Shown here piece after piece: positions 53,944 through 61,122 of a stretch of 64,000 bases of DNA. The notes beneath the pieces were generated by a model. That model ran no database searches, was not told where the DNA came from, and saw only the letters and a program-made list of their open reading frames with translations. Source of the stretch: Dyella caseinilytica (GTDB taxonomy: Bacteria > Pseudomonadota > Gammaproteobacteria > Xanthomonadales > Rhodanobacteraceae); assembly GCF_016865235.1 (NCBI RefSeq), contig NZ_CP064030.1:1922001-1986000 (forward strand), given 5' to 3'. Each line of letters opens with the position of its first letter. Positions within the stretch are counted from its first letter, which is position 1. The translations under genes were made by a program, and so were the position numbers.

Positions 53944-54291
53944 TCAGGTCCCAATGGGCACGCGATAGCTCGCGACCTCTTCGGCCGATGTAAAGAGCTT
54001 TTCGGCTTCTTCGATCTGATAAAGCACGCCATAGAGCGCGCGCGTGACAACTTCAGGATTTGCACTCAAATCACCGCCGCCGTCCAACCCGATGATGAGC
54101 GCATGAATCATTCCTCGCAGTCCCTCAAGGCGACAGTTGCCTTTGCTGAGCAGATCATTGAGGTCATCACCCGCGGAGATTTTCCTCGGATTAATAGCTC
54201 GGGTCGCATCGCCTTGAACGTGTTTATCGTCTTGGCAAAATGAGTGAGTAGCTTGGCTCGCGTTAATGGTGGTATTCGCACGGGCGTTCAT
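53944..54291 (-). CDS. Small hypothetical protein of the element
   Basis: 115 residues from MNARANTTINASQATHSF. It ends in a helix-rich segment (LRGMIHALIIGLDGGGDL, ALYGVLYQIEEAEKLF). A clear AGGTGAAC stands before the ATG at 54291. No family is recognised; such short helical genes are common early genes in satellites. Confidence 0.55.
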   Translation of the reverse strand: MNARANTTINASQATHSFCQDDKHVQGDATRAINPRKISAGDDLNDLLSKGNCRLEGLRGMIHALIIGLDGGGDLSANPEVVTRALYGVLYQIEEAEKLFTSAEEVASYRVPIGT

Positions 54292-54317
54292 ATGTTCACC
54301 TCGCTGGACTTGCATGG

Positions 54318-54647
54318 TTACAGTCCCTTCTGGGTCAGTTCGTCCATGTAGGCCGTGATCGGGACGCCACCCTTCACCAGCGTCCAGTCTCCCTGCTGCG
54401 TGCAGGGTCGGCGCATGAAGTCGAGCATCGCCGAGGCATATGCTTCGCTGTGTCCGCCGTCGACGAATAGATTGAAAATCTCGCGTTCGGTGTTGGCCAG
54501 GTGACGATCGCGCGCCGAGGTGGTGTTCCCGGAGGAGGCATCAAAGACGCGCGCGTCATCGCCTTCTTCGTCCCAGTGCTGGAACACCAGGCAGAACAGG
54601 TGATCCGCCGGCTGCAGGTTGCCTCTGGAGTTTGCTTCGTTTGCCAT
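54318..54647 (-). CDS. First gene of the element's early operon, hypothetical
   Basis: 109 residues beginning MANEANSRGNLQPADHLFCL. The middle RDRHLANTEREIFNLFVDGG and the end PCTQQGDWTLVKGGVP have no recognised family. It is the first gene after the structured leader at 54691-54814, so its translation or transcription is expected to be controlled by that RNA. Confidence 0.6.
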   Translation of the reverse strand: MANEANSRGNLQPADHLFCLVFQHWDEEGDDARVFDASSGNTTSARDRHLANTEREIFNLFVDGGHSEAYASAMLDFMRRPCTQQGDWTLVKGGVPITAYMDELTQKGL

Positions 54648-54690
54648 AGCTCAGCCCTCAGGTGAGCCACCAAAGCCATCGCAGCAAGGG

Positions 54691-54765
54691 TGGCGGACGT
54701 GCAGGGTTGGCGAACCGGTTCAGAAGGTCACCGGCCAGCCCGAAGGCTGCCCCACACGTCCGCCA
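54691..54765 (-). ncRNA. CI/C4-like antisense RNA candidate
   Basis: A 75-base segment closed by an 11-pair perfect stem (TGGCGGACGTG 54691-54701 with 54755-54765). Inside are three hairpins, one with a stable C-TTCG-G loop on the minus strand. Two loop segments (54705-54716, 54719-54727) are complementary to a stretch 54822-54847 that lies 5' of the structure on the minus strand, ahead of a terminator. This is the layout of phage P4 CI RNA and phage P1 C4 RNA, which block early operons by antisense pairing and termination. Minus strand is favoured by the loop and terminator. Confidence 0.6.
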
Positions 54766-54793
54766 TAGAAGCGGGGTGCTACGCAACGGGCAC

Positions 54794-54814
54794 AAAAAAA
54801 GCGCCTATCGGCGC
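54794..54814 (-). terminator. Terminator/attenuator in the early leader
   Basis: On the minus strand GGCGC-CGATA-type hairpin (GCGCC / GGCGC) is followed directly by seven T (54800-54794). It lies between the antisense target segments (54822-54847) and the CI/C4-like RNA (54765-54691). It could stop early transcription when the antisense RNA is bound. Confidence 0.7.
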
Positions 54815-54821
54815 CGTTGCG

Positions 54822-54847
54822 CCTTCTGAAAGTCAGGTCGCCAAACC
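54822..54847 (-). promoter_or_regulatory. Antisense target segments in the early leader
   Basis: CCTTCTGAA (54822-54830) is the exact complement of TTCAGAAGG (54719-54727), and GGTCGCCAAACC (54836-54847) pairs with GGTTGGCGAACC (54705-54716) with two mismatches. The order of the two pairs is conserved. Further upstream, TGTCAA (54899-54904) is a perfect -35 hexamer on the minus strand, but its spacing to TATCAC is only 14 bases. Confidence 0.55.
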
Positions 54848-54943
54848 TGGTCCCCGAATTGGCGGGGACGGGCGCACAGTGATACTTTGCCCCAGCCGTG
54901 TCAAGGGATGCGATTGCTTAACACTACAGTACCAGGGGGAGCG

Positions 54944-55678
54944 ATGAGCATAGGATGGGCGACGATCGTGCCGGGCACAGAAATGCCGGCTGGCGCTGGT
55001 ACTACCGGTGCTGTGCGGTGCATATTGGCGTCATCTGGTCGGCCAAACTTCGCAGCAATAGTTAAGCGGGATGCTGTCCATCAGGTAATTGCTGAGGCCT
55101 TTTGCGCTCTCTTGCTCCGTGGGTGGGGAATCCCGGTGCCTGATCCGTACTTGGTTGTTGATGCTGAAAACGTAGCTTTTGGGAGCGCCGATGCTACATA
55201 CCCAAACCTCAGCCAGCGATTAGGTATCGCAGGGCTTGAGACTTCGAGTCCAGAATATGAAGCCGCCGTGAGGCTTGCAATGCGGGTGGCAAGTCAATTT
55301 TCATCCGCGCCTCTTGTAGCTGCCGCAGATGAGGCGATCGACAATCGCGATCGAAATCTTGGAAACATTCTCTGGGATGGCACAAATGAGGCATGGATTG
55401 ATCACGCTTTCGCCTTGGGGAATGGCGCACAACTTGATGATGTGAACAAGCTATGCGAAATGGCCGTCTACAGTGGACTGTCTGAAGAAATGCGTTCATC
55501 CAGCACCACTCAATGGATGCTCATGGATCGAAACAAGCCTGATATGGTGAAAGAGGAGCTTGACACCGTCATAGATACAAGCACTCAGGCACGCTTTGTT
55601 GCTGATCGGTTGAATCAGTTAGGTATGCGCCTCTTAGCTCGATTTCCTTCACCTCAGGATTTATTATCAGTTCCATGA
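54944..55678 (+). CDS. HipA-like kinase
   Basis: 244 residues from ATG 54944 (GGGGGA 4 bases upstream). The kinase core is short but complete: Lys41 in FAAIVKRD for ATP, the catalytic loop AIDNRDRNLGN (131-141, with Asp136 and Asn141) and WIDHAFAL (Asp153) as metal-binding motif. This is the small HipA-like family that lacks the HipA N-terminal subdomain. It is divergent from the early operon across the antisense-RNA region. Its stop overlaps a second gene by four bases. It may be a toxin or a defence kinase; the target is unknown. Confidence 0.8.
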   Translation: MSIGWATIVPGTEMPAGAGTTGAVRCILASSGRPNFAAIVKRDAVHQVIAEAFCALLLRGWGIPVPDPYLVVDAENVAFGSADATYPNLSQRLGIAGLETSSPEYEAAVRLAMRVASQFSSAPLVAAADEAIDNRDRNLGNILWDGTNEAWIDHAFALGNGAQLDDVNKLCEMAVYSGLSEEMRSSSTTQWMLMDRNKPDMVKEELDTVIDTSTQARFVADRLNQLGMRLLARFPSPQDLLSVP

Positions 55679-56541
55679 ACGCGATCATTCCGCCGCCTAT
55701 AGCTAGCGTCATTGGCGCTGCGCGCTCACCATGGCGTCCTCTTTTTTGGGAGCCTGTTAATGGAACAGGCGAACGCCTCATGGCTGGCGCCATCTATATG
55801 CATGAGGGAAGGATTGGTGCCACTCGCATCATTCGTGATGATGTTTTGGACAGCCTTTATGGAAAGCAATCTGCGGGTGCAAAAAGGATCATTGAACATG
55901 GCCTCGCTGTCTTCTGTGAAGCAGCGGGAGCAGCCAACTCACTAGAAAAGTTGAGTGCGCCCATAATGGGGCTGATTCCTGGGGATCTGCGCATCACGGC
56001 TGCCCGATCCCTCCCAGAGCTGCTGCGAACGATTGCGATACTACATTCCAGCCTGGCCAATCTCGACAAACTGGAAGAGCTTGAAGAGTCGGATGCGCCA
56101 ATGCAGGAAGAGGTCAATCGCCGGTTCAGTACGGAGGTGCGCGACCTCATTGTCAGGGAAAGGCCAGACCTGATGCAGTACTTCGGAAGAGAAGCTAAGT
56201 TGGTGGATGGAGGCCAAAATGTACGTTTTGGTTTCTGCTCACCTCGTGTTGTAGCTCACTTCAACGTGCTTCACCCCATCAGGGTCAGTGCAAGTTTACG
56301 CGATGCGCGCGCACGCCTTTTTGAACTTCAGCGCGTCCAAGCAATGATCAGTCTGCCAAAAGCAGCGCTTATCGGCGCAGTTACGCGCGATGATGATGCC
56401 ACTTTGAGCGCAAAGCAGATCAACAATCTTCTTGAGGCGCGCAGAGAAATCACTGAGGAGGCACTGGCTGCAGGCGTGGAGTATTTCCCAGTTACGAATG
56501 CGTCAGATGGTGCCCAGCGCGTTCTTAAGCTGGCCGCTTGA
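55675..56541 (+). CDS. Partner gene of the HipA-like kinase, unknown
   Basis: 288 residues, coupled to the kinase by an ATGA overlap. It is helix-rich (AAGAANSLEKLSAPIMGLIP, AARSLPELLRTIAILHSSLA) and has the basic stretch RDARARLFELQRVQAM. No HTH or antitoxin pattern is seen and no family is recognised. It ends five bases before the convergent integrase stop. Kinase plus large helical partner is not the usual HipBA arrangement (small HTH antitoxin first). Confidence 0.65.
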   Translation: MNAIIPPPIASVIGAARSPWRPLFWEPVNGTGERLMAGAIYMHEGRIGATRIIRDDVLDSLYGKQSAGAKRIIEHGLAVFCEAAGAANSLEKLSAPIMGLIPGDLRITAARSLPELLRTIAILHSSLANLDKLEELEESDAPMQEEVNRRFSTEVRDLIVRERPDLMQYFGREAKLVDGGQNVRFGFCSPRVVAHFNVLHPIRVSASLRDARARLFELQRVQAMISLPKAALIGAVTRDDDATLSAKQINNLLEARREITEEALAAGVEYFPVTNASDGAQRVLKLAA

Positions 56542-56546
56542 GTCGT

Positions 56547-57767
56547 TTAACTAACTTTGCTCTTAAACGCGACCACTTTGCCGCCAGCGCGCAAGCCATC
56601 CAGATAGTCCGCCCACGCCTGCATCATCTTCTTGCGCTCGGTTAGATGTGCAGTGCGGTTGTAGGCACGCCCGTTCGGGTCACGTACGGCATGCGCAAGC
56701 TGGTGCTCGATGTAGTCGGGACGGAAATGCAGTACTTCGTCTAGCACAGTGCGCGCCATAGCCCGGAAGCCGTGCCCGCTCATTTCATCAGTGGCGTAAC
56801 CCATTCGGCGCAGGGCGGATAGCACAGCGTTGTTGCTCATAGGGCGCTGCGGGCTACGTGCGCTCGGGAATAGATAGCGGCCACGTCCAGTCAAAGCATG
56901 CAGTTCGCGAAGGATCTCGACAGCTTGCGGCGCCAGCGGCACGAGATGAGGTTCGCGCATTTTCATCTTCTCAGCGGGCAGGTTCCATTGCGCTTTATCC
57001 AGGTCGAACTCTGTCCATTCCGCTTGTCGGAGCTCACCGGGTCGCACGAACAGGAGCGGTGCCAGCTTGAGCGCGCACTTAGTGACGAACGAGCCTTGGT
57101 AACCATCGATCGAACGGAGCAGGGCGCCAATAGCATTGGGATCAGTGATAGCGGCGAGGTGAGTTTGCTTGACGGAGGGCAGCGCACCGCGAAGGTCTGC
57201 GGCAGGGTTGCGCTCGGCACGTCCGGTTGCGATTGCATAGCGAAACACCTGGCCGCAGTTCTGTAGCACACGATGAGCGGATTCCGCGGCGCCGCGGTCA
57301 ACGATGCGATTTAGGGTGGCCAGTAGCTCCTTGGCAGAAATGTCTGCGATAGGTCGAGTGCCGAGCCAAGGAAAGATGTCGTTTTCTAGGCGAAGCATGA
57401 TGCGGCTCGCATGCAGCTCCACCCACGACTTGGATTGCTTGGCGTGCCACTCGCGCGCAACGACTTCGAAGCTGTTTGCTGCGCGCTCTTCGCCGGCCGC
57501 TTTCTCCGCTTTGCGGTGGGCGCCTGGATCAATGCCTGCAGCGAGTTGCTTGCGTGCAGCGTCGCGCTTCTCGCGTGCGTCGGCGAGGCTTGTATCGGGA
57601 TACGTGCCGAGTGATAGCAGTTTCTCTTTGCCGGCGTAGCGGTACTTGAAGCGCCACCACTTCGAGCCGTTCGGATTGAGCAACAAATACAAACCACCGC
57701 CGTCAGCCAGCTTCTTAGGCTTGTCGGGGTGAGGGGCTTTGCGGATGCCGGTGTCAGAAAGCGCCAT
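56547..57767 (-). CDS. int: P4-type tyrosine integrase
   Basis: 406 residues. The N-terminal DUF4102 arm-binding domain (LADGGGLYLLLNPNGSKWWR, 1-90), core-binding domain (about 100-195) and catalytic domain are complete. The catalytic set is Arg242 (RPGELR), His332 and Arg335 (HGFRAM), His359 and Tyr369 (AYNRTAH). It sits 164 bases from the ssrA 3' end, pointing away from it, as integrases that use ssrA as attB do. The start at 57767 is directly preceded by GTTACCCCC-type arm-site repeats. It inserts and excises the element. Confidence 0.95.
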   Translation of the reverse strand: MALSDTGIRKAPHPDKPKKLADGGGLYLLLNPNGSKWWRFKYRYAGKEKLLSLGTYPDTSLADAREKRDAARKQLAAGIDPGAHRKAEKAAGEERAANSFEVVAREWHAKQSKSWVELHASRIMLRLENDIFPWLGTRPIADISAKELLATLNRIVDRGAAESAHRVLQNCGQVFRYAIATGRAERNPAADLRGALPSVKQTHLAAITDPNAIGALLRSIDGYQGSFVTKCALKLAPLLFVRPGELRQAEWTEFDLDKAQWNLPAEKMKMREPHLVPLAPQAVEILRELHALTGRGRYLFPSARSPQRPMSNNAVLSALRRMGYATDEMSGHGFRAMARTVLDEVLHFRPDYIEHQLAHAVRDPNGRAYNRTAHLTERKKMMQAWADYLDGLRAGGKVVAFKSKVS

Positions 57768-57826
57768 GGGGGTAACACCCTGTGGGGGTAGGCCAGTTAC
57801 CCCGAAAGCTACCCCCAGTTACCCCC
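57768..57826. repeat. Integrase arm-site-like repeats, right end
   Basis: GGGGGTAAC (57768-57776) and GGGGGTA (57784-57790) are inverted copies; GTTACCCC (57796-57803), GCTACCCCC (57808-57816) and GTTACCCCC (57818-57826) are direct copies. Two more stand at the other end of the element (43786-43806). The repeats cover the integrase promoter region, so they may both bind integrase and repress it. Confidence 0.5.
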
Positions 57827-57866
57827 GGATTTCAATGGATGGGGTTGGACTACATTGGACAAGAAA

Positions 57867-57906
57867 AAGGCCGGAACCCTTGCGATGCTTAGGTTTACCG
57901 GCCTTC
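57867..57906 (-). terminator. Terminator after ssrA
   Basis: On the minus strand AAGGCCGG-TAAACC and GGTTCCGGCCTT form a long stem that ends in TTTTTCTTG. It lies 24 bases after the tmRNA 3' end. Confidence 0.75.
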
Positions 57907-57930
57907 GTTGGACTTGCTTGGACTACTAAT

Positions 57931-58282
<352 letters not shown>

Positions 58283-58476
58283 GGGGAAAAAAGATCGCTG
58301 AAGCGTTATCGATTATACACGCTTGATTCGTTTTGATGTTTGGTGGGGTCTGAGCATCAAAACGGTGTTGTGGTTTGGTTGTCTTGCTTTGCTGGTCCCA
58401 ATCAACGCTGATTGACGTCACTGGGTCCCGGCCTGCGCCGTGACGACGGGATTGGGGGATTTGCGCGGGGTTGGGT

Positions 58477-58971
58477 TTAGGCGTCGCGGTTGTGTGCGCG
58501 CATGGTGCGTTGCTTTTCGCGCTGCCAGTCACGTTCTTTTTCGGTGTTGCGCTTGTCGTGTTCCTGCTTGCCGCGCGCGAGGCCCACTTCCACCTTCACC
58601 TTGTTGCCTTTCCAGTACATGGCGATGGGCACCAAGGTGTAGCCCTTGCGTTCTACGGCGCCGACGAGCTGGTCGATTTCCTGTTTGTGCAGGAGCAGCT
58701 TGCGGGTGCGACGATCGGCCGTCACCACGTGGGTGGAGGCACTGATCAGCGGTGGGATGGACGTGCCGACGAGGAAGATCTCGCCTTTCAGCACGACAGC
58801 ATAGCCGTCACCGAAGTTGATCCGGCCGGCGCGCAAGGCCTTCACCTCCCAACCCTGCAAGGCGATACCGGCCTCATAGCGCTGGTCGATGTGGTATTCA
58901 TGCCGGGCGCGCTTGTTGAGCGCGATCGTGCCGCCGGCATTTTTCTTGTCCTTGTCCTTCGCTTTGGCCAT
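58477..58971 (-). CDS. smpB: SmpB, tmRNA-binding protein
   Basis: 164 residues from MAKAKDKDKKNAGGTIALNK. The SmpB barrel shows NKRARHEYHIDQRYEAGIAL, GWEVKALRAGRINFGDGY and RRTRKLLLHKQEI; the C-terminal tail REKQRTMRAHNRDA is the basic tail that enters the mRNA channel. The start at 58971 fits the family; the extension to 59016 does not. Encoded 195 bases upstream of ssrA on the same strand. Confidence 0.97.
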   Translation of the reverse strand: MAKAKDKDKKNAGGTIALNKRARHEYHIDQRYEAGIALQGWEVKALRAGRINFGDGYAVVLKGEIFLVGTSIPPLISASTHVVTADRRTRKLLLHKQEIDQLVGAVERKGYTLVPIAMYWKGNKVKVEVGLARGKQEHDKRNTEKERDWQREKQRTMRAHNRDA

Positions 58972-59051
58972 GTCCGTTAAACTTTGGGCTCGTCGCCTGG
59001 TGCGCGTTGCTTGCACACGGGTTTGAGCTGGATTCTTGAAAAGAGGCTACT

Positions 59052-59483
59052 GTGATCGAAATCCGCCGCAGCGCCCTGGTGAAATATTCGCCGGCGCAAA
59101 TGTTCGACCTGGTGAATGAGGTCGAAGCATACCCAAAGCGCTTCGCTTGGTGTGCCAACGCCGAGGTCATCGAGCGTGGGGATAACATGCTGGTGGCGCG
59201 GCTCGATCTCAAGTTTGCCGGCTTCCATCACAGCTTTACTACCCGCAATACCATCGACCGTCCGCGTCGCCTGCAGGTGAGCCTGGTGAATGGGCCGTTC
59301 CGCAGCTTGGATGGCTTTTGGGATTTCATCCCGCTTGGTTCGGACGGTTGCAAGATCGCCCTGGAGCTGGATTTTGACTACGCCGGCCGCTTGGGTGGGG
59401 CAGCGTTGAAACTAGGCTTTCAGGGGTTGGCCAATCGCATGGTGGACGATTTTTGCCGTGAGGCGGAACGTGTCTACCGATAA
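59052..59483 (+). CDS. ratA: RatA/Coq10-like START-domain protein
   Basis: 143 residues from GTG 59052. The START/polyketide-cyclase fold is plain: IRRSALVKYSPAQMFDLVNE, YPKRFAWCANAEVIERGDN and the C-terminal helix GFQGLANRMVDDFCREAERV. Homologues bind ubiquinone (Coq10 type) or, as RatA in E. coli, inhibit 70S assembly. Its gene overlaps rnfH, the usual pair ratA-rnfH, and is divergent from smpB, which is the typical gammaproteobacterial arrangement. Confidence 0.93.
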   Translation: MIEIRRSALVKYSPAQMFDLVNEVEAYPKRFAWCANAEVIERGDNMLVARLDLKFAGFHHSFTTRNTIDRPRRLQVSLVNGPFRSLDGFWDFIPLGSDGCKIALELDFDYAGRLGGAALKLGFQGLANRMVDDFCREAERVYR

Positions 59484-59751
59484 GCCGATTACCGTGGAAG
59501 TGGTGTGCGCCACGGCAGATCGACAACGGTTGCATCGATTGACCTTGCCCGCTGGCAGCACGGTGATCCAGGCCGTGCTGCAGTCGGGCATTTTGCAGAC
59601 GATGCCGGAGGTCGATTTTGATCCATCGCGCCTGGGAATTTTTTCCCGTCGCGTGGCACCGAATGACACATTGCAGGACGGCGACCGGGTGGAAATCTAC
59701 CGGCCGCTTACCCTCGATCCGAAAGACGCCCGCAGGCGCCGGGCGGGCTAG
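59458..59751 (+). CDS. rnfH: RnfH/RatB family ubiquitin-like protein
   Basis: About 93-97 residues. ITVEVVCATADRQRLHRLTL starts a beta-grasp fold; GSTVIQAVLQSGIL, GIFSRRVAPNDTLQDGDRVEIYRPLTLDPKDARRRRA-type ending is the family hallmark (given here only in parts). GTG at 59458 or 59470; both overlap ratA, so the pair is translationally coupled. Function is unclear; it accompanies ratA in most gammaproteobacteria. Confidence 0.92.
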   Translation: MRRNVSTDKPITVEVVCATADRQRLHRLTLPAGSTVIQAVLQSGILQTMPEVDFDPSRLGIFSRRVAPNDTLQDGDRVEIYRPLTLDPKDARRRRAG

Positions 59752-59788
59752 GGCAGGTCATACCTCCACCGAGGCTTGACGCTGTCGA

Positions 59789-60298
59789 TCAGTTGCCGCC
59801 GTTGTTGCCGCCGCTGTCGCCACCGTTATCACCGCCGCTGTCGCCACCATTGTCGCCACCGCCGTTGTCACCGCCACTGCTACCACCGGAGCTCTTGTCG
59901 CCGGACGTGTCGTTGACGTTGTAGTTGGTCTTGTACTTGTTGCTCTGCTGGACCAGCTTCTGGGCATCCTGGAAGTACAGAGTGCCTTCGGTGCGGACGA
60001 GCACGTCGTTATTGAAGAACAGGCTCATCGACTGGAGCTTCATCTTCTCGCCACGATGCGAGTAGGTGGAAACGTAGTCCCAGCGGTTCTGGTCGAACGG
60101 CGAAGCGACGGACGGCGTACCCAGCAGCACCAGTACCTGGCGCTTGGTCAGACCCGGTTTCAGCTGATCGGCAAGGTTTTTGTCGATGGTCTTGTCGAAC
60201 AGATTGCCCTGGGCCACGTCGGGGGTATACACGAGATGGCAGCCGGCCAGAGGAAGTGCCAGCGTGGCGAAGCCCAGCGTGCGAATCAGCTTTTGCAT
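59789..60298 (-). CDS. bamE: BamE (SmpA/OmlA) lipoprotein with Asp/Gly tail
   Basis: 169 residues. The lipobox LAGC (Cys20) is followed by YTPDVAQGNLFDKTIDKNLA and QLKPGLTKRQVLVLLGTPSV, the BamE signature, then FDQNRWDYVSTY. BamE is the small outer-membrane lipoprotein of the BAM complex. The C-terminal 40 residues are a repeated Gly/Asp/Asn/Ser stretch (GGDNGGGDNGGDSGG), far longer than in E. coli. It is divergent from fur across 76 bases, as in related genera. Confidence 0.93.
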   Translation of the reverse strand: MQKLIRTLGFATLALPLAGCHLVYTPDVAQGNLFDKTIDKNLADQLKPGLTKRQVLVLLGTPSVASPFDQNRWDYVSTYSHRGEKMKLQSMSLFFNNDVLVRTEGTLYFQDAQKLVQQSNKYKTNYNVNDTSGDKSSGGSSGGDNGGGDNGGDSGGDNGGDSGGNNGGN

Positions 60299-60374
60299 TC
60301 GTATTGCGTCCGGATCGTGAAGGTAACGGATGATACACTAATGGCTTGATTCCACCGCGTATCGGGAGCTTGCC

Positions 60375-60797
60375 ATGGAGCAGGAAACCCAAGAACTCCG
60401 CAAGGCCGGGCTGAAGGTCACTCACCCCCGGATGCGTATTCTCCAGATCTTCGAGGAAGACGGCGCCCGGCACATGACCGCCGAGGACGTCTACAAGAAG
60501 CTTCTGGGCCATCAGGAAGATATCGGCCTGGCTACGGTGTACCGGGTGCTGACCCAGTTCGAGGCCGCCGGCATCCTCAGCAAACACAACTTCGAGGGTG
60601 GCCAGGCGGTTTACGAGCTGGATCGCGGTCAGCACCACGATCACATGATCGATGTGGACAGCGGAAAGGTGATTGAGTTCGTCAGCGAGGAGATCGAGCG
60701 CCTTCAGCGCGAGATTGCCGCCCGCCATGGCTACGAGATCCAGGACCACAGCCTGGTGATGTACGTCCGGCCGCTCAAGGGCGGAAATCGCAAGTAG
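60375..60797 (+). CDS. fur: Ferric uptake regulator Fur
   Basis: 140 residues. Winged helix MTAEDVYKKLLGHQEDIGLATVYRVL and metal sites HHDHMIDVD and GYEIQDHSLVMY are clear. The structural zinc CxxC pair found in many Fur proteins is replaced (DVDSG at that position, no Cys in the protein). With Fe(II) it represses iron-uptake genes. Divergent from bamE. GGGAG stands before the ATG at 60375. Confidence 0.96.
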   Translation: MEQETQELRKAGLKVTHPRMRILQIFEEDGARHMTAEDVYKKLLGHQEDIGLATVYRVLTQFEAAGILSKHNFEGGQAVYELDRGQHHDHMIDVDSGKVIEFVSEEIERLQREIAARHGYEIQDHSLVMYVRPLKGGNRK

Positions 60798-60867
60798 GGA
60801 GTTGGAAATGGGAGGGGCACCCCGGCTCGCGGGTGCTTGACGACTCCCGATTCCCAACCTTCAGGCA

Positions 60868-61093
60868 TAAAAAAAGCCGCGGGAGGACTCCTGTCCGCCC
60901 GGCGGCTTACCGTTGTCTCTTGACTGCTTGGGTATCCGAGTTGCTCGAGATACACGCGTTTGTCCAGACTCCGGCGGAATGGCGTCCTGCCATTCTTCGG
61001 GCCTGCCGTCCCCACGGCTGGCCCGTGCTCACCATCTTGCGATGGCGGCTCCCCCACATCGATGAGCTGATCCTAACGAACCCTTTACAGGGT
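60868..61093 (-). ncRNA. Candidate structured RNA
   Basis: Minus-strand RNA model with six stems: ACCCT/AGGGT with a GTAA loop (61080-61093), CCATC/GATGG with a GCAA loop (61032-61045), a ten-pair two-part stem (60999-61024), AATGGC/GCCATT (60978-60994), a nine-pair stem with bulged T (60932-60953) and a terminal hairpin AGCCGC/GCGGCT (60875-60907) ending in seven T. GNRA loops and a terminator in one 226-base stretch without an ORF with ribosome site are hard to explain as noise. It could be an sRNA or a structured 3' UTR of the kinase gene. No known family recognised. Confidence 0.45.
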
Positions 61094-61122
61094 CGGTATT
61101 GGAAAATTTCCTAGTTACAGTG

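Noticed and set aside
60868..61093. 6S RNA or RNase P RNA
   Set aside because: A GGTGAGCA match to 6S exists, but the closing stem and central bubble of 6S and the conserved P4 helix of RNase P RNA are not seen.
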